Positions 23,941 through 34,427 of a DNA stretch of 64,000 bases are shown in pieces. Location: NCBI RefSeq assembly GCF_000313135.1, contig NW_004457654.1:1006730-1070729 (forward strand), in the 5' to 3' direction. Positions within the stretch are counted from its first letter, which is position 1. The number at the start of each line of letters is the position of its first letter. The notes under the pieces are model-generated. The model worked only from the letters and a program-made list of their open reading frames with translations. It did no database searches and had not been told where the DNA came from. Source of the DNA: Acanthamoeba castellanii str. Neff. Lineage: Eukaryota; Discosea; Longamoebia; Acanthamoebidae. The translations under genes and the position numbers were made by a program.

Positions 23941-24361
23941 CAAGCTACTGCTGCCCCCTCCTTCCGGCCACACTGTTATTTATTAGACCTTCTTTTTGTT
24001 TATCTTCTTCCTCCTCTTCCTCCTCCTCTCTTCTCTTCTTCTCTTCACCCGCATCGCCACAGCTCCATCATCTTCGCTTCTTCGCGCATGCACGCATGAG
24101 GGACCTCTCGTCCTCCTGTACAATTTCGCTTCACGTTGCATGTCGCTACTCCTCCGCTCGTTCGTTGTGTATTGGGTGGCGATGACTTGTGTAACAGCAT
24201 CTCATCGTCTCCATCATCATCATCGTGTTGTGTGCACTCACTCCAATAAACCAATCGATCAACTCTGCACATAGAGCAGCGTCAGGGCCTCATCTTCAGC
24301 CAAGATTTACAGGAAACGGAGAGAGTAGTGTTTACAAGTTGAGCCTTCTTGTTTGTGTGGG
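23941..24361. other. convergent 3' flanks
   Basis: Lies between the VPS4 stop codon and the stop codon of the minus-strand acidic protein. It has pyrimidine-rich runs (about 23985-24050) and an AATAAA at 24245-24250. No ORF with recognisable features. Confidence 0.5.
24245..24250 (+). promoter_or_regulatory. candidate polyadenylation signal AATAAA
   Basis: A canonical AATAAA about 305 nt after the VPS4 stop codon in otherwise non-coding sequence. It is a candidate only; the distance is long for this compact genome. Confidence 0.35.
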
Positions 24362-24841
24362 TCAGGAGGCGATGCCAAAGCGTGCAGAGCCGCTTCGGCC
24401 GAGTAGCAGGCTCGTGGTGCGCTGCATCGCGACGAGGAAGGTGGATCGGCCCAGCGAGATGCCCACCCCGAGCGCTATGCCGATGAAGAGCGGACCCAAG
24501 AACAGCGACTTGGTGTCGTTCCATGCGTTGGCTGTCCATCGTCCGAATCGCGCTATTCTGCTCCTCGAAGATGCCCTGCTTGAGCGTAGGCTCCTTCTGC
24601 CGGCTGCCGAGGTGCTCTTTCGCATCTGGCTCAAGGAGAGGACCTCGGGCGACTGTTGCTCATCGATGCCTGCTGGCGGATTCTGCTGTGCCTCTTCCGA
24701 CATGGGGTAGGTAAAAACGTTGTACTGATGTTCTTCGCTCTCCTCGTACTCGTCGCTGCCATAGTCCTCATTTTCGCTGTCTTCGTCCTCGAATTCGTCG
24801 AATTCTTCCCCTTCTTCCCCTTCTGCCATTCTTCCGTCCAT
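24362..24841 (-). CDS. small acidic protein with C-terminal membrane segment
   Basis: A single-exon 159-residue ORF from the ATG at 24841 ([11 protein letters not shown]). Residues 1-45 are strongly acidic ([15 protein letters not shown]). The middle is Ser/Arg-rich ([14 protein letters not shown]). A hydrophobic segment ([19 protein letters not shown]) lies about 45 residues from the end, followed by a basic tail. This arrangement suggests a tail-anchored protein with an acidic cytosolic domain. The mitochondrial receptor Tom22 has the same general plan, with WNDTK just before the membrane segment, but no diagnostic motif is visible, so the name is not applied. It is head-to-head with the PTPS gene. 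Confidence 0.55.
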   Translation of the reverse strand: MDGRMAEGEEGEEFDEFEDEDSENEDYGSDEYEESEEHQYNVFTYPMSEEAQQNPPAGIDEQQSPEVLSLSQMRKSTSAAGRRSLRSSRASSRSRIARFGRWTANAWNDTKSLFLGPLFIGIALGVGISLGRSTFLVAMQRTTSLLLGRSGSARFGIAS

Positions 24842-24958
24842 CTTCAATCAATATCTTTTATTTATTTATTTTTTTCTTTTCCACTTTATACTGTGTTTTT
24901 ATTCCTGCAGCAGCGCGTGCAAGCCGTAGCATCTCTCTGTGCCAAGCTTGTTGGCGCG

Positions 24959-25814
24959 ATGGACCTGCAGCAGCCTACAGCCTCTACATCTTCCATCACA
25001 TCACAAATCTCTCCTACCTCATCATCTTCAAATGAAACGAAGCGACCAGTTGTGATTTTGAGCCGAAGGGAGACCTTCTCGGCCTCGCATCGGCTGCACG
25101 CTCCACAGCTCTCTGAGGAAGCCAACCGAGAGCTCTATGGCAAGTGCAACAACCCCAACGGACATGGGCACAACTACACCATCGAAGTCCTCCTCAAAGG
25201 CCAGGTACCTGGCCATTATATTATTAATAATTAGTAAAATAAATAATATTAATAATGCATTAAAATAACATGATATTTGATATAAATAAATACTATTTTG
25301 CAGGTGGACGCGGTGACCGGAATGGTGATGAATCTGGTGGAGCTTAAGCAGATCATGCACAAGGCCATCCTCGATCCTCTTGACCACAAGGTGCGTGCCG
25401 CGCCGTGCCGTGCCGTGCGTTGCGTTGCGTTGCGTTGCCGGGTCGCGTTTGCGCGTGTGTCTGATAACGTGGGGCGGTGCAGAATCTGGATAAGGACGTG
25501 GAGTGGTTCCGGGATCGGGTGAGCACGACGGAGAACCTCGCCATCTACTGCTGGCAGCGACTCACCGACCTTCTCTCCCCTCCAGGTGCGGCCTCACCCC
25601 ACTCAACACGTCGTGCCTTACGTGTGTGTTCTCCATGTGTCGTGTGTGTCGTGTGTGCGTGTGTCATGTGTGTGTGTGTGTGTGTCGTGTGTCGTGTGTC
25701 GCTGATGATGGAGCTAAGCGCCTCTTCTTGTCCATCATGCCACATGCAGGCCTGCTGCACGAAGTGCGAGTCCACGAGACCGAAAACAACGTGGTGATCT
25801 ACCGAGGCGAATAA
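24959..25814 (+). CDS. PTS: 6-pyruvoyl-tetrahydropterin synthase
   Basis: A 166-residue model from four exons: 24959-25204, 25304-25390, 25483-25585, 25750-25814. Zinc ligands are in SASHRLHA and GHGHNY; the catalytic Cys is in [13 protein letters not shown]; catalytic-triad Asp/His positions fall in DPLDHK and EVRVHETE; the C-terminus NNVVIYRGE matches the family. The enzyme converts 7,8-dihydroneopterin triphosphate to 6-pyruvoyl-tetrahydropterin, the second step of tetrahydrobiopterin synthesis. A Ser/Thr-rich ~25-residue extension precedes the conserved fold. The stop codon overlaps an AATAAA (25810-25815), and the convergent NME6-like gene stops 32 nt further on. Confidence 0.96.
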
Positions 25815-25815
25815 A
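25810..25815 (+). promoter_or_regulatory. AATAAA overlapping the PTPS stop codon
   Basis: The hexamer contains the TAA stop codon (25812-25814). If used as a poly(A) signal, the 3' UTR would be extremely short and would run into the opposing gene. Confidence 0.45.
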
Positions 25816-25844
25816 TGCTGTCTCTCGTGTTGTGTCGTGAGCCG

Positions 25845-25850
25845 TTTATT
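25845..25850 (-). promoter_or_regulatory. AATAAA overlapping the NME6-like stop codon
   Basis: On the minus strand the sequence CAATAAAC contains the TAA stop codon of the nucleoside diphosphate kinase gene, mirroring the arrangement in the convergent PTPS gene. Confidence 0.45.
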
Positions 25851-26705
25851 GTGGTGGGGGTGGAGGAAGCGGGAAGTCGGGGAAGAAGAAGGCGATCTCT
25901 CGGCGCGCGCTCTCGTCTGAGTCTGTGCATGCGTGTGTGTTGTGGGGATGGCTGAGGTGGTGAGTAACGCGTAAAGCAGAAGAAGGGCCGCCATCGACAT
26001 ATTGCGCAGTCGCGGGAGCGTCTCGTACCGGATCCGTGTGTCGAGTTGCGGGTGTCCGAGGCGGCAAACCGGCCGCGTATGCTGCCCGGGGCCTCCACCC
26101 GCGCTCTGTGCTCACCAGTGTTAACAAATCAAATGATGTATTTGATTAAATAAAATCATAAATAAAATCATAAATAGAAAATTAAATATGTAAGAAATAA
26201 TAGATGCAAGGTGAGGGTACCGTCGTATGTGGGTAGGTCCCATGAGGGCGCGCCACTGTGCAATCGCGTCCTCTCGCTCCAAAATCATTGGAATAATCGG
26301 ACCACTGCCGATTTGCAACAAATCGCGATTCTTCAGCATCTCATCAGACTGGACCGACGACTGGGAGGGGTGGAACCTGGTCATGAAGGCGACGAGGCGT
26401 TGATAGAAAAACTTGCCCTCATGTTCGCCGTAAAATCGCTCGGCCTCCTCGATTGACATGTCCATGAGCTTGCTCCGCACGATTTCGAATCCATTACGTT
26501 CGACCATGCGCAAAATCTCTTCAAGGGGCGTTTGCGAAGTGGTAACTTCATTATGAGCTGTTGACGAAGATGATGAGAGGATGTGTGGAGGATTCGCGTA
26601 GAGTGAATGGAGGGTGAGTGAGGGTCGTTGCTGGAGAAGGAGCGGAAGGGAGGGCACGAGGATGTCTGGCTTGATGATGCCCAGCGTCAGTTGCCTCCGC
26701 TTCAT
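25846..26705 (-). CDS. nucleoside diphosphate kinase 6-like
   Basis: A 188-residue model; exons in gene order 26705-26377, 26304-26221, 26105-26029, 25922-25846. Motifs follow NME6: LTLGIIKPD at the start, [51 protein letters not shown] with the active-site His in STHGSD, and the C-terminal [10 protein letters not shown] typical of NME6. NDPKs transfer the gamma-phosphate between NTPs and NDPs through a phospho-His. An intron of 72 nt (26305-26376) is in frame and stop-free, but removing it gives the expected MTSGPI. A Ser-rich insertion after KPD (about 45 residues) may be a second unresolved intron. The gene starts 63 nt after the DMC1 stop codon on the same strand. Confidence 0.88.
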
Positions 26706-26768
26706 CTTCCTTCTTCCAGAATCGACAATTCAAAGAACGACCAAAAAGTTGTGGTCACATGAACGTTC

Positions 26769-28453
26769 TCAGTCCTTCGCGTCGGTGATGCCTTCGTTTG
26801 AGATCTGGTAGACACACTCGGTCTGCGAAGGAGCGTAGCGTAAGTGTTGATGGTGTGCGCAGTGCTTCTTGTTGATGTGAACGAGCAAGAAGTACCTCGG
26901 GCAGGCACGGCGAGTCGAAGATCTTGCAGATGCGCTGTTCGCCTCTGCCCTTCCTCAGGGACAGGCGAGTCGTCGAGGCGTGAGCAAGCACGTGCCCTCC
27001 GATGGGCTTCTTGGCGTCTGCAAGCGATTGTTGGTCGTCGGTCTAGGTCTGACTTCTTGAAGTCGTCTAGGGGTAGTGGAAGGAGGGGCGTACCGGCAAC
27101 GAACATGGCGCCACCGCCAGGGTCGGCAGTCACCTGGTTGGTGATGAAGACGGCGACGTTGAACTCCTCTGCGATCTTCTGCAGTTTGCTCAGCATGCGG
27201 CCGAGCTTCTGCTGCCTCTCGGCCAGCTCGCCTCGACCAGAGTAATCCACGCGGAACAGAGCCGTTATGGAATCCACGATCTGTTCATGACGGTTGAACC
27301 GTTGAAGCATTCGGTGAGAAGCAGTTCAGTATCGACTAGCTGAGAGGAGCACATACCAAGAGGCGATACTGATCTTCGACCATCTTCGCAGCAATCTGGA
27401 CGATGAGCTCCAGCTGGTGTTCGTGCGTGAAGGCTCGAGCGTATACTAAATAATGTATACGTGCAGCACTTGATTAGACCTTGTCAAGATCTCAGAGAAG
27501 CGCTAATCTCCTAGAGTAGAACGTACCAATGTTGTCGAGCGCAGCCATAGGGTCCAGGCCGAACCTTTCGGCAATCGGCTTGATCCGTTCAGGGCGGAAG
27601 GTGCTACGCGCAACGATGTCATAAGCTAACCGAACGACTTGCGAGCTCTAAACCAAAGCGCACGTACCCCTCAGTGTCGATGTAAGCCACCTTGCCATTG
27701 CCTCCGCTCATGTTGAGTGGCAGCTGCGTAGTGACGCACAGTGTGTGGCACAGCTGCGTCTTACCAGTCCTGAACTCACCTGGCGAAGCGCGTCGTCAGC
27801 TGACGTGGCCACCGTTGGGGCTTGGCGGGGGTGTTGTACGCGTACCAAAGACTTCGGTGATTGACATGGTCTCGACACCGCCACCGAGAAGCTGATCAAG
27901 AGCAGTACAACCCATGGTGATCCTGACGACCTCCTTCCTCTTGTTGAGCATCTCCGACCCGGTCATAAAGCTGGCGAAGTGGAGCTTGCCAGCTGCTTCG
28001 AGGATCTTGTCCACCTTGGCCTCTGAAATGCCCTTGATGGCCAGAAGGTTCTGTACGCGGGCGCGTAGTGTAGTGTAGCGGACTCTTCGATGAGCATTCG
28101 TGCGTGTATCGGGCCTACGCTGAAGTAGAAGTAGAAACGTGCGTACCTTTCTGGTGTTCATGAGAAGGCTGGCTACGGTGTGGCATCCTCCAAGCTTGAG
28201 CTTCTTGATGTCGGCCACGTTGACGCCGAGATCCTGCAGCTTATCGATCTCCTGGAAGTCCGACACTTGCTCGGCGCTCGCTTCCTCCTCCCCTTCCTCT
28301 ACCTCGGCGGCCTCAGCTTCCTTCTCGGCCGCGGCCGCCTGCTCCTTCCTGAGTGCATCCGTACGAGTGAGCGTTCATGACCTATACACATGCTACTTGC
28401 GAGCTTCCTTGCTACGAGGAGGGGACGTACTGCTTCCTCACAGATCGCGACAT
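26769..28453 (-). CDS. DMC1: meiotic recombinase DMC1
   Basis: A 356-residue model from nine exons in gene order: 28453-28431, 28348-28147, 28050-27846, 27779-27668, 27603-27527, 27445-27357, 27280-27094, 27017-26896, 26822-26769. The N-terminal helix-hairpin-helix region is [19 protein letters not shown]. Walker A is GEFRTGKTQ, Walker B LLIVD, and the ATP cap is [19 protein letters not shown]1 rather than RAD51 is favoured by [11 protein letters not shown], by [19 protein letters not shown], and by NQVTADPGG. The protein forms filaments on ssDNA for strand exchange between homologues in meiosis. All junctions are in phase. The start codon faces the Frizzled-like gene across 296 bp. Confidence 0.95.
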
Positions 28454-28749
28454 GGTTGAGGGATTGATCTAACGAAGAATGGAAGATTACTTGGTGTTGC
28501 TGACGCTAAGCGATGTATGCCTGTTGGTGGGCGATAGCAAGAGACTGCTCGCCTGCGCAGCCGACCCGACGTAGCGAGCCGGCTGGTGGACGGCGCCGGT
28601 CATCCTTTTGCCTGCGTTTCGTTTGTGTTTTTTCCCGCCATCAGCACCAAGAAATGAAAAGAGAAATGTGAGATTACAATTCATTTCCCAAACCAAAGAA
28701 ATGGCCAGTGAGCGCTCGGCTTGAGGTGCCCAAACCACAACTCAACGCC

Positions 28750-29819
28750 ATGGAGATGACGCCGCTCCTGCTGTTGCTGGGGCTGGGACTTTTTGGTGCT
28801 TTGCCTTCCGTTTCGGTCACCGACACGCTGCAATCTTGGTTTTGTGGGTGTGTTATTTATTTTTATTTATTTTCGCTGTCCAGTGGTGCTGCCAGGTGTG
28901 GCACGAGGCCAGTGCGTGCCTGTGTCGGGCCTGTCGTTCTGCTCCGGCGTCAACTACTCGGTCAATGCGTCGTCCTTCGCCAACCCCGGCAGCACACCGC
29001 AGGAGCAGGACAAGCTCGTGCAGGCCTGGTACGCCAAGAACGCGCCCGACCAGCTCCAGACCAAGGACTGCCTCGACGCGTGGAAGGCTTACCTGTGCTC
29101 CTTCTACTTCCCCAAGGTTCTGACGCATGCACACTTCTACATCCCTCTGGTTGACATTAACCTACTCATCTTCTTGTTCGTGACAGTGCCCGTATTGCCG
29201 CGAGTCTAATGGTATATGTAGGAGCGCTTGCCTTGCGCTGACGGCCCGGTGTGCGCACCAGGTGCAGGACTTCATGGCAACGTGCTACGGCGGCAATCTC
29301 TTCGTCAATGACACCGACAGCTCCTCCCTCTGCACGCCCTACACCCTGCCCTACACACGGCCCGCCGCCGTCATGGTTGCTGCTGACGCCATCACGAAGA
29401 CCACACCACCTGACGACGCCCCCGAGGTCGCGCCGCCGCTCTACCAGTGCCAGCTGGTACCGGAGGCCTACGCCTCGTTCTGCAAGCCCACCTGGCCCGT
29501 GGCCAGCGCGCCGACCAACTTCGTCGACGTGTGGACGCGGATGGACAACGTGACCCAGCTGCGGTGGAGCACGTTCGCCTCTGGTGGGGTCACGGACGCC
29601 TGCAAGGACTCGCTGCGCCTCTACTTCTGCGCCGAGTACTTTGCGCCATGCAACGGCCCGTTCTCGGTGTCCAACCCGCTCACCGAGGTGCTGCTGCCCC
29701 TCTGCGCGCGGCTCCAGAACGACTGTCCCGCGGGCATGGTCCGCAAGGTGTGCAGCTTCAACCCCTACGCTCCGCCTGACCCACGCGAGTGTCTAGCCAG
29801 CCCCTCGTTTCCTGTCTGA
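28750..29819 (+). CDS. secreted Frizzled-like cysteine-rich protein
   Basis: The N-terminus is a clear signal peptide (MEMTPLLLLLGLGLFGALPSV). Two cysteine-rich modules follow: QCVPVSGLSFCSGVNYSV to CLDAWKAYLCSFYFPKC, and YQCQLVPEAYASFCKPTW to ACKDSLRLYFCAEYFAPC. The spacing and the C..+..LC..YFPKC pattern resemble Frizzled cysteine-rich domains, known outside animals in amoebozoan proteins. Exons end/start at 29116/29187 (safe: yields FPKCPYCRES); the last exon is 29187-29819. The first intron is ambiguous: 28796-28895 gives 299 residues, 28850-28883 gives 321. No TM segment follows, so secretion is inferred. Ligand unknown. Confidence 0.68.
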
Positions 29820-30093
29820 TCATCTTGTCCTCTCTTGAGGCACTTCAATGCAATTGCTCTTGGGGACAGTTGTAGAGGAGGATAGCTCCTTGATTGTAGG
29901 AAGATGAGCTCAAGCCAATGGAAGTATGGGCTGGAAGGCGCCTTCAGGAGGGCACACCAGCTCAACACCTTCTCCTGCACTTGCGGTCGTGAACGACACT
30001 CCAACGTAGAGTGGCCACTGGCGCACATCTGCGAACTCCTGCGCGTTGTGTGGTGCGGTGTGTGGTGGTTCTGTTGAGTGACACAAGACCACC

Positions 30094-31260
30094 TCACACT
30101 GCGACCGTGGCAGCGGCACGCACCAGCGGGTCGTGGACCATCTGGTAGTTCTTGTAGAGGATTGCGTAGGGGTGTCGCTCCGGCGCTGCCTCTGCCTCGT
30201 CCTTCCTTGACGTCTCACCTCGGTCAATTAATCGTAGCGGGCTGAGCCAGCGCATCACAAGTTTCACACGAGTCAGCACATACTCAAGCCTCGTTCATTG
30301 AACAGACTGTTTGAGGCGCACCTCTTCCACTCGGAGGGCAAGTCCTGCGATTCTCGTGCCGATTTGGTACCCAACTGAATGCTGATGACGTCCCCCACCT
30401 CGTAGCGGGCTCCCTCGATCGCCTCTCGCCTGACCCCAATGGTCGTCACCGACGCACAAAAAAAGAAAGAAAGCGAAAGAGGGCAAAGAACGAAGACGAC
30501 GGGTAGGCTAGGGTACCTGTAGAGGGCGGGGCTGCCGTAGGAGTGGAGGCTCCCCGAGCGGAAGTAGTAGGCCATGAACAGCGACTCCCGCCCCAGGTCC
30601 CACTGCGGCACGTCAGCCGGCGACGCCTTCGTCTCCGGTCGCTTGGCGCTGATCGCGAAGCAGAATTTGCTGCCTTGGGTGGCGTCAGCGATGTTTTGGG
30701 TGGTGGAGGTGTAGAGGGAGGAGAAGTACTGGGAGTGCCGACGAGTCGGAAGTGGTAGATTTGGGTGTCGTCGTCGCGGTGGTGCGTGGTGTTGGGCGCT
30801 TTGACAAAGGCGGCGGTGCGCTGCCACGTCGGGCAGCCGGGGGGCAGGTTGACGTCGCAGATCGCCGCGGTGTTGTCCCGCTGGAGGCGCACGTCGACGC
30901 TGTGCTGTGGGTCGAACGTGGGAAAGTGTAGTAACTGTTCGAGAGAGAGAGAGATGACATCAGCAAACGAGATAAGATCGTCAAATAAAGGGCGGTGCGT
31001 ACATAGTCCAGGCGTTCATTCCCAAGAACGAGGCGGAATAGCTCCGTGCACGTAAGCACGGTCGCCGCGACGTCTCGCTGTCGTTCAAAGAAGAAGCTTA
31101 GCCTGGTCGAAGTAACTTGGTTGCACAAACAAGATTCAAACGTAGTCGAAGAAGAAACACGACGTACGGGAGTGGAGAGAAACAAGAGGATGTGTAGAAC
31201 TAGTTCGCGCGGGAGTAGGAGTAGTGGGAAGGTGGCGCTGGCCTTGCATGCGTCCATCAT
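30094..31260 (-). CDS. F-box / SPRY-like domain protein
   Basis: A 261-residue model, exons in gene order 31260-31168, 31077-31003, 30934-30730, 30673-30517, 30429-30322, 30241-30094. Residues 10-55 fit an F-box: LLLPRELVLHILLFLSTP then DVAATVLTCTELFRLVL. The rest resembles a SPRY/B30.2 fold: SSKFCFAIS, MAYYFRSGSLHSYG, GARYEVGDVISIQL and, near the end, YAILYKNYQMVHDPL, corresponding to the strands around the G-D-V-I and F-K-N-G positions. F-box proteins link substrates to SCF ubiquitin ligases; SPRY would be the substrate-binding part. The overall plan recalls FBXO45, but orthology is not shown. All six exons close in frame. Confidence 0.66.
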
Positions 31261-31915
31261 GCGCGTTCTCTAAACTAGAGAAACAGAGCAGTCTGGCCGG
31301 GTGGGGATGATGACGGTGGCCGTTTTCATGACGTCTCATAGGCGGCTGTGGCGCGAGAGTTGGACACGCGGGAGTCCCACGTCAACGAAGTCGCGGTGGA
31401 GACCTCTCTGCACACCCTTAAGGGTTGACTGACGTATTGACCGAGCGCGCGCGGATTGGCCAAGCCTTATGCACGAGCCCACAGGAGCAACCGCTGGGGC
31501 TGACGGCATTGGCTGATTGGCCGAGATTGCTTCCCTGGTTCGGAAAGATGGTACTTCGATCCTTGTTTGCACCAACCACGCCCCACCACGCAGGCGCAAC
31601 GAGAGCGAGATGGTGATGAGATCGGTGACAGCACGCTGTGCCCATCGCGGTAGCACGGAGAGCGGCGAAAGCAGACAGTAGCGTTCTCGTCCGCGTGGGT
31701 GCACGCAGGTGACGTTCCCTTGAGTTGGCCGGGCGAACGTCTCTGCCTCTTCCACGCCCCGTTCTCTGTACTCCTCAACAAGAGATGTAGTTGTTGCTTC
31801 CCGATCGCGCAATCGCTGTCTGGTCGGCAGCGTTGCCACAAACAACAAACCAAGAAGCCAAGGACAGGAAGGGGGAGGGAAAAGACAAACTTGTTGTTGT
31901 TGTTGCCTGGGGTGG
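31261..31915. other. intergenic region, no recognised gene
   Basis: Between the start of the F-box/SPRY gene and the stop of KISH, both minus. ORFs on either strand (for example minus 31336-31848) lack family motifs and overlap each other; none has splice partners that extend it. I see nothing supportable. Confidence 0.4.
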
Positions 31916-32292
31916 CTACACCAGGAACAGCACGTAGAGGCTCATGCCAATCATGAATGCTGATACCACCCCACTTGCTCGTTCGCCTGACAAGAAGAAT
32001 AGAGCCGCTCCTTAGCTGCCGCTGCTAAGCAGAGGAGAGGGGTGTGGTGTGGTGGGTACCAATGCGTGCTGCCTTCCAGAATAGCCCCAGAGCTCTGCAG
32101 AGGAGAAGATGATTGAAAATTCAAAGATGAAAAAAAATCAAAAGGATGCGGGCCTACCCATGCTTGTTTCGATCGAGGAGAGCAGGAGCACGTTCTCGGA
32201 TGTAGGTGCACGTGCAGATGACGAGCATGAGGATCACCAGGAAACTCTGGAAATTGAACAATGCCGACTACTCCCCCGCCCCAATCATTCAT
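31916..32292 (-). CDS. KISH/TMEM167-like small secretory-pathway protein
   Basis: Secure exons in gene order: 32246-32158, 32094-32060, 31986-31916. They encode SFLVILMLVICTCTYIRERAP..LLDRNKHG, LGLFWKAARI and GERASGVVSAF..., matching KISH (human motifs ICTCAYIR, LLDRNKTG, FWKCARIGER) with the usual two membrane segments and a length of about 71. KISH proteins act in Golgi/constitutive secretion. The first exon is uncertain. Starting at the ATG at 32292 requires a 25-nt intron (32247-32271). Alternatively the ATG at 32357 is followed by a 108-nt intron with donor GTACGG. Reading straight through gives GIVQF and then QSFLV one base out of frame, resembling the family's IFNFQS. Confidence 0.82.
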
Positions 32293-32541
32293 GAAATCAG
32301 ATGCCAGCAAGAAGGGTGATATAAAGAAGCCGCCTGCGGATCACCGCACCGTACCATGACGTATCAGCGTGTCGATGTGCCAAGGTGGTTTGTTGGATTT
32401 CTTTTCTTTTAAAACCAAAAAAAAGGGTTGGCGACGTGGCCGGAACAGAACCACCACAACAGAACCGCACGCCAACAGCCAAGGCTGCCGCCTGGACCAT
32501 GACTTCTTCAGGTGCGTCCTCTTCACCGCTACCTTGATGGC
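32293..32541. promoter_or_regulatory. probable bidirectional promoter region
   Basis: About 250 bp between the divergent KISH and mitochondrial carrier genes. It contains an A/T-rich patch near 32399-32425. No specific element was identified. Confidence 0.4.
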
Positions 32542-34167
32542 ATGACTTACACAAACGGGGTGGCCTCTGATACAGCAGCGGAGGGAGAGGTGTGGCACAA
32601 GTTCCTTCTGGGTATGGTGTCCTGTGCCGCCCCCCTCCCCGGTACGACCCTACCGCCCTCGCAGCGTGTGCGGCAGTGTGCGTTTCGTGCGTGCCGAGGT
32701 CTGACAGTGGCGGTCATGCAGTGGTCAACCCGATTGAGGTCATCAAGACGCGGCTGCAGCTGCAGGGTGAGCTACAAGAAGAAAAGGCCAAGAGTGGCCT
32801 CAGCCGCATCTATGGAAAGGGTACAGCAGGACCTCCTACCACACAGTACCCATAGTACACAACCAACACGCGGCCGTCGCATACAGAACGCAAGTACAAA
32901 GGGTTCATGCACGGTGGCGTACAGATCCTGCGCGATGAAGGCATAGCCGGCCTCTACAAAGGGTACGTGCTGCACGCTGGCGTCCGAGGTTGGGTGGTAT
33001 GTCTTGCCATTCCTCACCACTATTCCTCAACACCTTGTTTAGCATCGTCCCTGCGGCTCTGCGCGAGTGCTCCTACGCGGCGATCAGGCTGGCTCTGTAC
33101 GATCCCATCAAAACACTACTTGGCGAGAATCGAGCTGACGGCGTGAAAGGTACGAGCTGTCGATTGAGTGATGAGGCTTCGCACAAGAGCAATGGTTGAT
33201 GCGGCTGCGTGAATGTGCGTCTGCGCAGACGGCGGGCTACCGTTTTGGAAGAAGCTGGTAGCGGGAGCCACTGCCGGCAGCATTGGGGCAGCCATCGCCA
33301 CACCCACAGATGTTCTCAAGGTACACAGCTGTGCGTGTATGCGTGGGCTGCGCGAGTGCAATGGTGTGACCAAGGGGCGCAGGTGCGAATGCAAGCCGAA
33401 GGTGCAAGAGATAAGCCAAGATACAAGAACACACTGGAGGGATTCGTAACTATAGCACGAACTGAGGGCATCCGTGGGCTTTATAAGGTACCTTTCATGC
33501 AATAATAACGCACCCATCATTTTTGTTCTTGTGGTCTCCTGACGGTGGAACACGTGGCTTGGCAGGGAGTCGTGCCCACAACTCAACGTGCATGTATATT
33601 ATCGGCGGCCATGATGTCCTCCTATGACCACAGCAAACACTTCATCCTGCAGAAGGGCTGGATCAAGCACGACAACCTCTACGCGCACATTTGGTTCGTG
33701 GCAATTCGATCTCCTACAGTTGAATTCGTGCTGACTGCCATGCGTTGCAATCCGTCTCCAGTGCGGGTATGATGGCCGGATTCTCCATGGCCGTGGTGTC
33801 GACTCCTATCGATGTGGTCAAGACGCGCATCATGAACCGCTCGGCTGGTGGTCCTGCGCCCTACAGAGGCATGTTCGATTGTCTTGTAAAGGTACTATAC
33901 CAGTCAGATCTGACCGTATTGTGATTGCAACTGACCGCTGCCCCCTTGTAACAAACCTGCAGACGGCGCAAGCTGAAGGCGTTTTGGGTCTTTACAAGGG
34001 CTTCGTTCCGACCTTCCTGCGACTCGGTACCTTGAACCCCTCTCATTTCTTACCGGCGACCTTCCTCCCCTCATCTGCGGGCGTGTGATAAAACAGGACC
34101 GCACACCATATTGGCGTTCACGATCTACGAGGAGCTCAGGAAGTGGGCAGGCATACGGCCCGTATGA
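32542..34167 (+). CDS. mitochondrial carrier (SLC25) family protein, UCP-like subgroup
   Basis: A 323-residue model from 10 exons: 32542-32641, 32722-32820, 32887-32962, 33043-33149, 33229-33320, 33383-33487, 33566-33693, 33762-33891, 33963-34026, 34097-34167. Three carrier repeats each carry a signature: NPIEVIKTR, TPTDVLKVR and TPIDVVKTR, with the EG-hydrophobic-LYKG motif at DEGIAGLYKG, TEGIRGLYKG and AEGVLGLYKG. The C-terminal part (VVKTRIMN, GFVPTFLRLGPHTIL) resembles UCP-type and dicarboxylate/oxoglutarate carriers (SLC25A11/14/30). It is predicted to sit in the inner mitochondrial membrane; the substrate cannot be told from sequence alone. Repeat 1 has a shortened GG.A loop (FLLGMVSCAAPLP). 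Confidence 0.92.
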
Positions 34168-34427
34168 TATGTTCAAGTCAGGCCGAGCGCAGTGAGCGCA
34201 ACACGCTTTGACGGGAACCACTTTGTTGCGAGGTTACGGAGCTTTTTCTTTCCCGCCACATTTTCGGCCGTTAGGAAATCCAACGGTCGCCCTCCATTAT
34301 CCATCACTTCGATTGATTTGACGTTGACCTGCCCCGACACCATCTTCTGCCGGCACCTTTCTAGCCCATCCTTATTATTTATTTTTATTGTCGCTCGGCA
34401 GTGATTCTCCCGAACAAACAATCCATC

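Noticed and set aside
30345..30370. A 26-nt intron in the F-box/SPRY gene
   Set aside because: It is very short compared with the other introns. The alternative donor after GAAGAG (30321) gives an in-frame chain without it.
31336..31848. Minus-strand 170-residue ORF as a gene
   Set aside because: No conserved motif, overlapping ORFs on both strands with similar quality, and no splice-compatible neighbours.
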